The notes: generated by a model not told the origin, from the sequence alone. 64,000 nucleotides of DNA from Ensifer sp. PDNC004 (GCF_016919405.1 NZ_CP070352.1:1-64000), one strand, 5' to 3'; counted from the stretch's first letter, positions 9,442 to 18,265 are shown. A program made the numbers and translations.

Positions 9442-10316
9442 CGACGTTAGATACGCTTCACGATGACGCCGTTGCGGCGCCAAGAGCAAAGAGCGAACGC
9501 AACGGCGCTACATCGCGGCTGCGCCGCGTTCCCCTAGGGTTGGCGCTTTCCTGGCTTATCCTTGGCACCGTGTTCCTCTGGGCGGTCACCCCTTCACTCT
9601 TCACAGGTTACAACCCAGTTGAAGGCGTCGGTGGTGCGCAGTTGCAGCGACCGAGCGCTGATCACTTGCTCGGAACCGATGCGCTCGGGCGCGATCTCTA
9701 TGCGCGCATCGTCTACGGGGCCGTTCATTCCCTGACCGGTGCTTTTGTCGCCGTCGGGCTGGGACTTGCGGTTGGCACCGGTCTCGGCGTCGTTGCTGGT
9801 TCGGTGCGGCGTCGCTTCGACGATGCGATCATGCGCGTTGTCGACGTGCTGTTGTCGATCCCTCCGCTGCTGCTTTCGCTCAGCATCATTATCCTGCTCG
9901 GCTTTGGAACTGTGAACGCGGCAATCGCTGTTGGGGTCACCTCGGTCGCAGGCTTTGCCCGTCTGGCGCGGGCGGAAGTCGTGCGCGTGCGTCGCAGCGA
10001 TTATGTCGAGGCGGCCTTCGGCAGTGGCGGAACCTTCGCCTCGGTTCTGTGGCGCCATATTCTGCCGAATTCCCTGACCTCGGTCGTCGCCTTTGCCGCG
10101 CTGCAATTCGGATCGGCCGTTCTGCAGATTTCGACGCTTGGATTTCTCGGCTACGGCGCGCCGCCGCCGACCCCGGAATGGGGCCTGCTGATCGCCGAGG
10201 GGCGCAATTACATCTCGACTGCCTGGTGGCTGACCACCGCACCCGGCATCGTGGTCGTCCTCGTCGTGCTGGCTGCCAATCGCGTCAGCCAATCTTTCGG
10301 AAGGGCCGCAGCATGA
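9438..10316 (+). CDS. ABC transporter permease, DppC/OppC type
   Basis: A 292-aa permease, second half of the channel. The DppC-type motif HLLGTDALGRDLYARIVYGA precedes five to six membrane segments, and the coupling loop reads FGSGGTFASVLWRHILPN. The ATG at 9438 overlaps the upstream stop, and its own stop overlaps the ATPase start. Residues 1-28 form a polar cytoplasmic leader. Confidence 0.92.
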   Translation: MTTLDTLHDDAVAAPRAKSERNGATSRLRRVPLGLALSWLILGTVFLWAVTPSLFTGYNPVEGVGGAQLQRPSADHLLGTDALGRDLYARIVYGAVHSLTGAFVAVGLGLAVGTGLGVVAGSVRRRFDDAIMRVVDVLLSIPPLLLSLSIIILLGFGTVNAAIAVGVTSVAGFARLARAEVVRVRRSDYVEAAFGSGGTFASVLWRHILPNSLTSVVAFAALQFGSAVLQISTLGFLGYGAPPPTPEWGLLIAEGRNYISTAWWLTTAPGIVVVLVVLAANRVSQSFGRAAA

Positions 10317-11953
10317 CCGTCATACCTGGATCGTTTCCGCCCGTTCTCGAGGTCGAGGGCCTCTGCATCGCCTATGCTGACGGTAGCGGCGAACGCCGCG
10401 CCGTTCACGACGTTTCGTTTCGCATCAATCCAGGCGAGGTTGTGGCGCTTGTCGGTGAATCCGGTTCCGGCAAGACGACGACGGCCCAGTCGATCATCGG
10501 TCTGCTCGCTGCGAATGGCCGGGTGGAGCAAGGCAGCATCAAGCTGAATGGAACCGATATCGCCCGCTGGACGGATCGACAGCTGGACACGGTGCGCGGC
10601 GCGAGGATCAGTCTCGTGCCGCAGGATCCGGGAAGTTCGCTCAACCCGGTCAAGACGATCGGCTCGCAACTCGGCGAGATCTTTCGCATTCACAGGGCGC
10701 TGCGTTCCGACGAGATCGAGGCCCGCGTCATCTCTCTTCTCGCCCGCGTCGGGTTGAGCGAGCCGGCGCTTCGAGCACGGCAATATCCGCATGAACTGTC
10801 GGGTGGCATGCGCCAAAGGGTGCTGATCGCGATCGCGATTGCTTTGAAGCCACAGTTGATCATTGCCGACGAACCGACGAGCGCGCTCGACGTCACCGTC
10901 CAGAAGCGCATTCTCGATCTGATCGACGACTTGCGAACGGAATATGGCACGGCTGTGCTTCTGGTGACCCACGATCTCGGTGTTGCCGCCGACCGCGCCG
11001 ATCGGATCGTCGTCCTTCAGGGCGGGCGGATTCAGGAGCAGGGCACAACGGGCGCGATACTTGCCGCACCGCGCAGCACCTACACGAAGCAACTGCTCTC
11101 AGACGCGCCGTCCTTTACCTCGCCCCCGAGGTTGGCAACCGTTCGACCACCCGTTGCGGAGGCTCCGGACGATATCGTCGTCGTCGAGGGGCTTGTCCGC
11201 GAGTTCGTCCGCAAGGACGGCGGTTCTCCGCTACGGGCCGTCGACGAGCTGAGCTTCCGCGTCCGGCGGGGAACGACCCACGCGATCGTCGGGGAGTCCG
11301 GATCTGGGAAGACGACGACGATCCGCAGCATTGTCGGCTTTGACAGGCCGACGGCAGGCCGGATCTCGATCGACGGAACCGAAGTTTCGGGGGTGACCGG
11401 AGAAGACCTTCGGCAGTTCCGCCGTAAGGTCCAGCTTGTCTACCAGAACCCCTACGGCTCGCTCGACCCGCGCCAGAGTGTGCTGCAGATCGTGACCGAG
11501 CCGCTGACGAATTATCCGGGACTTCGGCGTTCTGAGCGCGAGGAGAAGGCAAGGGCGATCCTAGGCCGGGTCGGCTTGCCGGAGGACGCATTTGCACGGC
11601 GGCCCCACGCGCTTTCCGGCGGCCAGCGTCAGCGCGTTGCCATCGCCCGGGCGCTGGTGCTCGATCCGCAACTGGTTGTGCTCGACGAAGCGGTATCCGC
11701 ACTCGATGTGAGTGTGCAGGCGCGCATTCTCGACCTCCTGGACGAACTGCAGTGCGATCTCGGGCTCACCTATCTCTTTGTTTCCCACGACCTCGCCGTC
11801 GTGCGCCAGATCTCCGATACCGTTTCGGTTCTGAAGGACGGGCGACTGGTCGACGGCGGAACCGCTTCCGACGTCTTCGAAAACCCGCGCAGCGATTACA
11901 CCCGTGAACTGATCAATGCCATCCCCGGACGCAGGCGCCGGGTCGCGGCCTGA
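10313..11953 (+). CDS. Fused double ABC ATPase (DppD-DppF type)
   Basis: A 546-aa protein with two complete nucleotide-binding domains in one chain. Domain 1 (about 1-260) has GESGSGKTT, LSGGMRQR and [12 protein letters not shown]; domain 2 (about 285-540) has GESGSGKTT, LSGGQRQR and LVVLDEAVSALD. It replaces the separate DppD and DppF ATPases of classic peptide importers and powers the transporter encoded just upstream. The ATG at 10313 overlaps the permease stop. Confidence 0.92.
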   Translation: MTVIPGSFPPVLEVEGLCIAYADGSGERRAVHDVSFRINPGEVVALVGESGSGKTTTAQSIIGLLAANGRVEQGSIKLNGTDIARWTDRQLDTVRGARISLVPQDPGSSLNPVKTIGSQLGEIFRIHRALRSDEIEARVISLLARVGLSEPALRARQYPHELSGGMRQRVLIAIAIALKPQLIIADEPTSALDVTVQKRILDLIDDLRTEYGTAVLLVTHDLGVAADRADRIVVLQGGRIQEQGTTGAILAAPRSTYTKQLLSDAPSFTSPPRLATVRPPVAEAPDDIVVVEGLVREFVRKDGGSPLRAVDELSFRVRRGTTHAIVGESGSGKTTTIRSIVGFDRPTAGRISIDGTEVSGVTGEDLRQFRRKVQLVYQNPYGSLDPRQSVLQIVTEPLTNYPGLRRSEREEKARAILGRVGLPEDAFARRPHALSGGQRQRVAIARALVLDPQLVVLDEAVSALDVSVQARILDLLDELQCDLGLTYLFVSHDLAVVRQISDTVSVLKDGRLVDGGTASDVFENPRSDYTRELINAIPGRRRRVAA

Positions 11954-11979
11954 ACAACCGACGACAGACAGGACCGACC

Positions 11980-13026
11980 ATGATTGAGACGACGCCACGC
12001 AAACGCCTTGGCTTTTTCACCCGACTGCTCGACGACGTACCGGCAGGCACCCGCTACTACTACGCAAAGGAGCAGATCGTCACGGCCGAGCGATTCGGTT
12101 TCGACACGGCCTGGGTGGCGCAGCACCATTTCCACGCGGACGAAGGCGGCCTTCCGGCGCCACTGGTTTTCCTCGCCCATGTTGCAGCCGAGACGACGCG
12201 TATCCGTCTTGGGACCGGTGTCATCACCCTGCCGCTTGAAAATCCGATCCGCGTGGCCGAGGACTCCGCCGTTTTCGATCTGCTCTCCGGCGGGCGACTG
12301 GAGGTCGGGTTCGGGACCGGCGGCACGCCATCCTCATTCTCGGCCTTTGGCCTGCAAAGCGCCGATCGCGGCGCGATCTACGGCAGGCATCTGCAAACCG
12401 TTCTCGACGCTTGGGCAGGGCGTGGGCTGCCCGGCGGCGATCGCCTCTATCCTGCAGCACCGCAACTGCTCGACCGCATCTGGCAGGCAACCTTTTCCGT
12501 GGCGGGCGGTGAGCGGGCCGGGCGTGCCGGCGACGGCCTGATGTTGTCGCGCACCCAGCCGCGGCCGGAGGGCAATCCGCATGCTTCACTGGCGGAGCTG
12601 CAAGACCCGATCATCGACGCCTATCTGCATGCGCTTCCTTCCGGCCGCGCGCCGCGTATCCTCGGTTCTCGCAGCCTGTTCGTCGCCGACAGCCGCGCCG
12701 AAGCGTTGCGGCTTGCCGAGGTTGGGTTGAGACGGGGCGCGGAACGGCTGATCGCCAGCGGCCACGCGGTTCCAGGCAATTCGCTTGCCGATCTGATCGC
12801 GGCCTTCGACGTACACGTCGGCTCTGTTGACGACGTCATCGCCAGCCTTAGCGCTGACGAGACGCTTGAGCGCGTCACCGACCTGGTGTTCCAGGTCCAT
12901 TCCGTCGATCCGCCGCACCCACTGATCCTGCGCTCGATCGAGCTCATCGCGACCCAGGTCGCACCGGCGCTCGGCTGGTCGCCACAGGAGAAATTTCATG
13001 CCCGGCGTTTTGGCGCCGTCGGTTGA
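11980..13026 (+). CDS. Luciferase-like flavin-dependent monooxygenase (KPN_01858 family)
   Basis: A 348-aa member of the bacterial luciferase-like superfamily, enzymes that use reduced FMN and oxygen to oxidise small organic substrates. Family features are AERFGFDTAWVAQHHF near residue 40, TTRIRLGTGVITLPLENPIRVAED, and DLLSGGRLEVGFGTGG. Position after an importer and before two AhpD-fold genes matches the conserved KPN_01858 family. No flavin reductase is encoded next to it; one lies at 32008-32652 but probably belongs to another regulon. Substrate unknown. Confidence 0.88.
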   Translation: MIETTPRKRLGFFTRLLDDVPAGTRYYYAKEQIVTAERFGFDTAWVAQHHFHADEGGLPAPLVFLAHVAAETTRIRLGTGVITLPLENPIRVAEDSAVFDLLSGGRLEVGFGTGGTPSSFSAFGLQSADRGAIYGRHLQTVLDAWAGRGLPGGDRLYPAAPQLLDRIWQATFSVAGGERAGRAGDGLMLSRTQPRPEGNPHASLAELQDPIIDAYLHALPSGRAPRILGSRSLFVADSRAEALRLAEVGLRRGAERLIASGHAVPGNSLADLIAAFDVHVGSVDDVIASLSADETLERVTDLVFQVHSVDPPHPLILRSIELIATQVAPALGWSPQEKFHARRFGAVG

Positions 13027-13063
13027 AACGGATTGCTTTCCATCTTGCAAAGGAGACGACGTC

Positions 13064-13681
13064 ATGACCACTACGTCACCGGATATCATCGATCTGCTGG
13101 CCGGCATTACGGCCGGATCGGCGCTCGACCGCATTCGCGCCCACCGGCCGGAAACCCGCGAACAGGCACAGAAGAGCTATCTCGCACTCTTTCAGCCCGC
13201 GGATTTCGGCGACGTATCGGCGGCGGATCGGCATGCGATCGCAAGTTTCGTTGCCGGCCTCCACCGTCAGCCGGACATTTTCGAATTTTACACAAGCCCG
13301 TTCGAGGATAGCGACACCGATCGCTGGTTGATCGAGGTCATCAAGGCCGAGATCGGGGCAGGACGGGCAACAGGGCCATACGGCAACTATCCCGACGGGC
13401 CGCTCAATGGAGAGAACCAAACCGGCCCGCTCTACCAAGTATCGCAGTCAAGTCGCGAGGCGCTCGGCCCCAAGCTGTCCGCGGCGCTGGAGCATGCCCA
13501 CCTGCTCATCTTCCATTTGCGTGATGCCAGCCCGCAGGCGTTGCAAGCCTTGCTCGACGCTGGCTGGACGACAAATGGTGTCGTGACCCTGTCGCAGCTG
13601 GTTTCCTTCGTTGCGTTTCAGATCCGTGTCATCACCGGTCTTGGCTTGCTGTCGACCGCCACGAAGCGCGCTGCGGCTTAA
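13064..13681 (+). CDS. CMD (AhpD-fold) domain protein, Avi_7170 family
   Basis: A 205-aa all-helical protein that matches the carboxymuconolactone decarboxylase-like family found beside Avi_7169-type peroxidases. There are no cysteines in the sequence, so the redox CxxC of AhpD enzymes is absent; it may be a structural or substrate-handling partner of the next gene product. The ATG at 13064 has a strong AAAGGAGA ribosome site; the frame extends further upstream without one. Confidence 0.82.
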   Translation: MTTTSPDIIDLLAGITAGSALDRIRAHRPETREQAQKSYLALFQPADFGDVSAADRHAIASFVAGLHRQPDIFEFYTSPFEDSDTDRWLIEVIKAEIGAGRATGPYGNYPDGPLNGENQTGPLYQVSQSSREALGPKLSAALEHAHLLIFHLRDASPQALQALLDAGWTTNGVVTLSQLVSFVAFQIRVITGLGLLSTATKRAAA

Positions 13682-13701
13682 GAACTCAAGAGGACATGCG
13701 A

Positions 13702-14304
13702 ATGACCGAACACGCCATCATTCCGATCGTCGAAAACCCGCCTGTCACGTTCACGCAGGCCGAGATCGGCTGGACACCGTGGCTGCAGCCTTTGCCGGAG
13801 GAAGAGTTGACGGAGCCTCACCTCAAAGGCCTGGTCGAGGCTGGGCGGGCTAAGTCGCCCTACTTCCGTCTGCTGGTGCGCGATCCGGAAGTGCTTGAGG
13901 CGCGCACGAAAACCGACAAGGACATCTTCTACAACACCCACTCGGGCCTGCCGCGCGCCGAGCGAGAACTGGCTGCGACCGCGGCGTCGCGATACAATGG
14001 CTGCATCTTCTGCGCTTCGGTCCATTCGCGCTTTGCTTCGCATCACTCCAAACGCAGCGAGGATGTGCAGAAGCTCCTCGACGAAGGTGTCGAAACCGAT
14101 CTCGGCGAGCGCTGGAACGCAATCGTCGCCGCTTCGGTGGCACTGACAGCGACCCCGCCAGCCTTCGGTGAGGAGCACATCTCCCGACTTTCGGCAGTGG
14201 GCCTCGACGAACTGGAGATCGCCGACGTCATCCATGGTGCCGCATTCTTCAACTGGGCGAACCGGCTGATGCTCTCGCTTGGAGAGCCGACACCGGCAAA
14301 CTGA
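13702..14304 (+). CDS. Alkylhydroperoxidase domain protein, Avi_7169 family
   Basis: A 200-aa AhpD-fold protein that keeps the redox motif: NGCIFCASVH has the CxxC and the following His of AhpD peroxidases. It probably reduces or processes a peroxide or other product of the monooxygenase step. I prefer the ATG at 13702, seven bases after the AAGAGGA ribosome site; the ATG at 13696 is too close to it. Last gene of the operon, followed by a terminator. Confidence 0.85.
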   Translation: MTEHAIIPIVENPPVTFTQAEIGWTPWLQPLPEEELTEPHLKGLVEAGRAKSPYFRLLVRDPEVLEARTKTDKDIFYNTHSGLPRAERELAATAASRYNGCIFCASVHSRFASHHSKRSEDVQKLLDEGVETDLGERWNAIVAASVALTATPPAFGEEHISRLSAVGLDELEIADVIHGAAFFNWANRLMLSLGEPTPAN

Positions 14305-14345
14305 GCCGCAGACGCGACCTACCGCAACCCGCACCAGACACAAGC

Positions 14346-14380
14346 AAGCCCGCAAGGTCGAGAGATTTGCGGGCTTTCGC
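14346..14380 (+). terminator. Terminator of the importer-monooxygenase operon
   Basis: AAGCCCGCAA (14346-14355) pairs with TTGCGGGCTT (14367-14376) around an 11-base loop, giving a ten-base-pair stem followed by TCGC. It lies 42 nt after the last stop codon of the operon. Confidence 0.75.
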
Positions 14381-14584
14381 ATGCGCGTCATCCAACGTGC
14401 CTCCCAGCTGTGCGCCGGCGCAACAGATAACGCGTTGGAGGTGAAGCCTTGGGGGGCAGCGTGCGGCAGGCAATCCAAAACGATTGCAATCACACGCAAA
14501 CGCTCATGCCGGCTCCGGGCGAAGTAATCCGGCCTATCCTAAGTCTGGAACAAGAAACGGTGGCCGACTTTACTTTCGCCATAG

Positions 14585-14620
14585 AAAAAGCCCGCAACCT
14601 TTTACGAAGTTGCGGGCTTC
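14585..14620 (-). terminator. Terminator of the porin gene
   Basis: AAGCCCGCAAC (14588-14598) pairs with GTTGCGGGCTT (14609-14619). Read on the minus strand the stem is followed by TTTTT, the classic Rho-independent form, 22 nt after the porin stop codon. Confidence 0.85.
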
Positions 14621-14641
14621 TTTCATCCGAGTTTAATCGGA

Positions 14642-15670
14642 TTAGAAGTTACGCTGCAGACGAACGAAGCCCGATACGAAATCGCGGTCGGTCGTCGCGT
14701 TGATGTCTTCCTTGTTGTACTGAACCGATACGCGGGTCGCCAGACCTTCGGTGATCGCGTAGTCGAGGGTCAGGCCAGCGCGCCAACGGTCGAGGTCGCT
14801 GTTGAACTTGTAGTCGCCCCAGTACTGAGCGCCGGGGGTGATCTTCAGCTTGTCGGTCGCCTTGAAGGCGTACGAAGCTGCAACCGTCCACTCCGAAGCG
14901 TTCCAGTAAGCGTTCGGGTCGGAGGCCCAGATACCAGCGAGCTGGAACGTGCCCGGGCCGAGGTCAGCCGAAAGCAGAGCGCGGATCGCGCCTTCTTCAA
15001 CTTCGGTGTCGTAACCGCCGAGCAGGTCGAAGGAAACACCACCGACCGTAGCCGAAACGATGGCTTCAACGCCAACGCCATTGTTCTTGGTCGTTGCGCC
15101 TTCGAGTTCGTCGATGGCGATACCAGCCTGGAACGAACCGCCATCATAGAGGTAGGCGATCGAGTTGAACTCGGTGACGTTGCCGAGCGAGTCGGATTCG
15201 CCGTTCAGGCCCTTATCCCACCAGCTGTAGAAGAAACCGGCCTTGAGGCCACCGAGCTGGATGTAGGCTTCGTCGACGTCGATGCGGCTGTCGCCAGCGT
15301 CGGTGTCGTTGTCGGCGTTGAATTCAGCAGCGAAGAAGCCGGTGAGCGTGCCGAATTCGGTGTCGCTCTTGGCGTCGAACGAGATGTAAGCGCGCGAGAA
15401 CGAATCCCAGTCAGACGTGCCGGCGTCGCCCCAGCCCTGACGGCCGTTGACTTCGTTCGGGCCGAAGGAGGTCTGGAAACGGATGAAGCCGCCGATCTTG
15501 AGGCAGGTTTCGGTGCCCGGGATGTAGAAGTAGCCAGTGCCGAAAGCGTCGCAAACGCGAACGTATTCCATGGGCTCCGGCTCGGCTGCAACGATGGCGT
15601 CGGCAGCCTGGGCGCCGGAAACTGCTGCGAGAGCAGCAGCGGAGCCGAGAAGAAGGCTTTTGATAGTCAT
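14642..15670 (-). CDS. Outer-membrane porin, rhizobial Omp2/RopA type
   Basis: A 342-aa trimeric-type porin that lets small hydrophilic solutes through the outer membrane. It has a signal peptide ending at GAQAAD (about residue 22), the alphaproteobacterial porin start with two cysteines (VCDAFGTGYFYIPGTETCLKIGG), alternating beta-strand pattern throughout and a C-terminal phenylalanine (VRLQRNF). The ATG at 15670 gives the signal peptide directly. Codon use is strongly biased toward preferred codons, which suggests high expression. Own terminator downstream and an A/T-rich promoter region upstream. Confidence 0.92.
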   Translation of the reverse strand: MTIKSLLLGSAAALAAVSGAQAADAIVAAEPEPMEYVRVCDAFGTGYFYIPGTETCLKIGGFIRFQTSFGPNEVNGRQGWGDAGTSDWDSFSRAYISFDAKSDTEFGTLTGFFAAEFNADNDTDAGDSRIDVDEAYIQLGGLKAGFFYSWWDKGLNGESDSLGNVTEFNSIAYLYDGGSFQAGIAIDELEGATTKNNGVGVEAIVSATVGGVSFDLLGGYDTEVEEGAIRALLSADLGPGTFQLAGIWASDPNAYWNASEWTVAASYAFKATDKLKITPGAQYWGDYKFNSDLDRWRAGLTLDYAITEGLATRVSVQYNKEDINATTDRDFVSGFVRLQRNF

Positions 15671-16175
15671 TCGATCGATCTCTCTAATGGTTATCAAGGT
15701 CAACAAGGCCCGGCCCTGGTGTCCCCCAGAGATTTATCGGTTACCTCGCTCGCGCTGCTACGAAATGAACCACTGCGATGACTCGCAGCGGGCAGCGGCG
15801 ACACCGCTATCACAAAAAACAAGACAGTTATGTAACAAACGCGTTTTGGGCGTTTGTTAATAGCTATTACTATAAGCTGTTGCATATGGGCAACTATCAT
15901 ATATTTCTAAAATAAGATTATCTTGCAAACGATAGTAATGAATCCGAATTATATTAAAGACGAAGTCTTCATATGACAAAATGCTCTCATAAAAACTTCA
16001 CAGTTTGCAGATTGACGTCTTGATTTTGTTATTTTACGTAGATCCGGCCTTTGAGAAGAGAGGCTTCCGGTGAAAGCGCCGTCAACTATCAACAGTTGGC
16101 GGCGCAATTATTTTCTAGGGGTGTGTTCGGAGGCTTTTGGGCTTCTCTGGTGCCCGGGAAGTGGCCTGCGTAGAT
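15671..16175. other. A/T-rich intergenic region upstream of the porin
   Basis: A 505-nt gap between the porin and DUF983 genes, both on the minus strand. The stretch from about 15840 to 16040 is far richer in A/T than the surroundings and probably includes the porin promoter. Its right end holds a plus-strand hairpin plus T-rich tail not accounted for by any gene (see candidate small RNA). Confidence 0.5.
16047..16116 (+). ncRNA. Candidate small RNA with intrinsic terminator
   Basis: GCGCCGTCAACT (16076-16087) pairs fully, with one G-T pair, with AGTTGGCGGCGC (16094-16105) around a six-base loop, followed by AATTATTTTCT. This is a strong plus-strand terminator although both neighbouring genes are on the minus strand. 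A second weaker hairpin (CCGGCCT and AGG-CTT-CCGG, about 16045-16070) precedes it. A TTGACG box at 16012-16017 with a poor -10 at 16035-16040 could start a transcript near 16047. The short frame from GTG 16070 overlaps the hairpin and looks accidental. No known family recognised. Confidence 0.35.
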
Positions 16176-16589
16176 CTACTGCGTCGTCGCCGCAGCAGAC
16201 GGATCGGTGTTTCGCCTTACGACCTTGCCTTCCTCGGCTTTGTAGAAAAACTGACTTGAGACGAGCCAGCCCTTGAGGGGGCGAAGCGGCGGAATGCAGG
16301 TCAGCAGCATGAAGGGGCCGGTCACCAACAGGTGTATCCAGAGCGGCGCGCTGTATTGAACTTCCAGCCAGACGCCAAGAAAGACGCTCGGCACGCAGGC
16401 AAAGCAGATGACGAAGAATGCAGGGCCATCGGCCGGATCGGCGAAGGAGTAATCCAGGCCGCAGACTTCGCATTCCTTGCGCATCTTCAGGAAGCCGTTG
16501 AAGAGGTGCCCTTGCCCACAGCGGGGGCAGCGACCGCGCAAGCCGGTCTGCATGGGTGGGATTGGCGGCCAGTCACTATCGGAAGACAT
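16176..16589 (-). CDS. DUF983 membrane protein
   Basis: A 137-aa protein of the DUF983 family, common in alphaproteobacteria. An N-terminal zinc-ribbon-like part has two CxxC pairs (CPRCGQG, CEVCGLD), followed by the family motif FADPADGPAFFVICFACVP and two transmembrane segments (about 55-75 and 82-102). Function is not known. A 12-bp palindrome lies about 140 nt upstream. Confidence 0.85.
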   Translation of the reverse strand: MSSDSDWPPIPPMQTGLRGRCPRCGQGHLFNGFLKMRKECEVCGLDYSFADPADGPAFFVICFACVPSVFLGVWLEVQYSAPLWIHLLVTGPFMLLTCIPPLRPLKGWLVSSQFFYKAEEGKVVRRNTDPSAAATTQ

Positions 16590-16724
16590 GTATGTTCCTT
16601 TCAGGCGTTCTTGCTGGCGCTTGGGGTTTGCGCCGAAATTGCCTGGATAGGCGGCCAGCCACTTCTTGGGGCCGTCTCAGGCTTGCCAAGATTAGGCGCC
16701 GAAAAACATACATTGTCAATTTAT

Positions 16725-16736
16725 TGTATGCATACA
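16725..16736. promoter_or_regulatory. Perfect palindrome TGTATGCATACA
   Basis: A 12-bp perfect palindrome in the A/T-rich gap between the DUF983 start (16589) and the end of the MocR-like gene (16764). Its form is like operators bound by GntR-type regulators. It is placed to act on the DUF983 promoter, but no matching regulator is adjacent. Confidence 0.3.
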
Positions 16737-16763
16737 TATGTGCGACAATTTCGCCGCCGGCGT

Positions 16764-18161
16764 TTACACCACGAAGCTGGAAGCGGCCGGGGGCTGGCCG
16801 ATAAGGTCAGTGATGACGAGAAGGCTGCGCCGCAACTCCGCGTGGCTGGCAGCAGCGCCGAGGCCGAGGCGGACGGCTTCCGGTGGCGTGCCGAGCGCAA
16901 AGGCGTCGCTTGCAACGACGCTGATCCCGGCCGCCTGCAATCGCGCGCTCAGTTCGCCGCGTGTCCAGGGGGATGGCAAGTGCAGCCAGGCGTGGAAGGC
17001 GTCCGGGTTCGTTTGAGCCACGTTGGCGGGAAGAAGCTCCGAGACGATGCGCTGTCGCGCCGCGGTCTCGCTGCGAATGGCTGCGAGCACCGCGTCAGCC
17101 GTCCCGTCCTCGATCCAGCGCGTGGCGATTGCGGCCGCAAGAGGGGACGCCATGCCGACTGTGGCGCGGATCGCGCCCTCGATGCGGACCGAGCTTCGGC
17201 TGTCTGGAACGATGAGATAGGCGATGCGCAAGGCGGGCGACAGGCATTTTGCAAGGCCGCCGACATAGTAGACGAGGTCCGGCGCCAGCGCTGCCAGCGG
17301 GCGCGGTGCGGAAATGGGAAGAGCGCCATAGGCATCGTCTTCGATGATCGCTACGTCGTGCCGCCTGGCGATAGTGACGATCGCCTGGCGCCGCTCGAGC
17401 GAAAGTGTCGTCGTCGTGGGATTGTGAAGCGTCGGATTGCAATAGAGCGCTTTCGGCGCTTCCTTCGCGCAGAGTTCTTCGAATGCCTCGGGCAACAGGC
17501 CTTCGCTGTCCATGGCGAGGCCACGCAGCCTGATGCCGAGGTGCGCTGCGAGCGCTCGGAGCCCGGGATAGGTAATCGCCTCGGCGCAAATCATGTCACC
17601 GGCTTTGGTCAGGCTTCCAAGCGTCGCAAGCAGAGCCCCTTGCGCGCCGGCGGAAATCAGCACGCGCTCCGCCGGAACCGCGCCCAGCCTGGGTTTGAGC
17701 CACGCGGCCCCTGTCGCGCGATTGTGCAGGGCGCCGCCCGGCGGCTGGTATCGCATCAGCAGTTCAAGACCGTGATCGGCCTGCAGCGCCGCCATGTCAT
17801 CCCAGAGACAAGCGGCGAGAATTCGATCGTCGAACAATGGCGGCAGGTTCATGCTCATGTCGACGAGACCGCCAGTCGGCGTGCCGCTGGCACGCACACG
17901 TCGCGTTTTCACGTAGGTGCCCTGCCCGACCCGGCCTTCGACGAGGCCGCGATGTCGGGCCTCGTTATAGGCGCGACTGACCGTGGTGAAGTCGATCCCG
18001 AGCGCCTCGGCCAGCGTGCGCTGCGGCGGCAGCCGCATCCCCTCGGACAAGCGCCCTTCGCCGATATCGGCCGCGATGGCGTCGGCGATGGCGAGATAGA
18101 GCGGCCCATCCGATTTGCGGATTGCCGGTTGCCACGAAATTCCCAAGCGTTCGTCCGCCAT
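16764..18161 (-). CDS. MocR-type regulator: GntR helix-turn-helix fused to aminotransferase
   Basis: A 465-aa PLP-dependent transcription factor. Residues about 15-80 are a GntR winged helix (MRLPPQRTLAEALGIDFTTVSRAYNEARHRGLVEG), joined to a class I aminotransferase-like domain with the YCNPTLHNPTTTTLS segment, EDDAYGALP and the PLP lysine region (VGGLAKCLSPALRIAYL). Such proteins often control amino-acid or vitamin B6 genes. The ATG at 18161 has an AGGAGGT ribosome site. It lies 104 nt after the LysE-type exporter gene on the same strand, which is a plausible target. Confidence 0.88.
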   Translation of the reverse strand: MADERLGISWQPAIRKSDGPLYLAIADAIAADIGEGRLSEGMRLPPQRTLAEALGIDFTTVSRAYNEARHRGLVEGRVGQGTYVKTRRVRASGTPTGGLVDMSMNLPPLFDDRILAACLWDDMAALQADHGLELLMRYQPPGGALHNRATGAAWLKPRLGAVPAERVLISAGAQGALLATLGSLTKAGDMICAEAITYPGLRALAAHLGIRLRGLAMDSEGLLPEAFEELCAKEAPKALYCNPTLHNPTTTTLSLERRQAIVTIARRHDVAIIEDDAYGALPISAPRPLAALAPDLVYYVGGLAKCLSPALRIAYLIVPDSRSSVRIEGAIRATVGMASPLAAAIATRWIEDGTADAVLAAIRSETAARQRIVSELLPANVAQTNPDAFHAWLHLPSPWTRGELSARLQAAGISVVASDAFALGTPPEAVRLGLGAAASHAELRRSLLVITDLIGQPPAASSFVV

Positions 18162-18265
18162 CGCGAATACCTCCTGCTGAATTGTATGGATATTGCATGT
18201 GTTTCGCGGTTCAGGCAAGTGCTCGTAGCGGAGAAGGCAAGCGGCAGGCCGCGAGCAAGCGTCAC

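Larger units (their letters stand above)
14305..14641. other. Intergenic region between convergent genes
   Basis: A 337-nt gap between the end of the importer-monooxygenase operon and the end of the porin gene. It holds one terminator for each side (see separate entries), which share the GCCCGCAA stem sequence. The middle part (about 14380-14580) shows no convincing gene. Confidence 0.6.

Noticed and set aside
16070..16276. A 68-codon plus frame starting with GTG after an AGAGG-like site
   Set aside because: Its first third is the terminator stem and the rest runs antisense to the DUF983 gene; more likely accidental.
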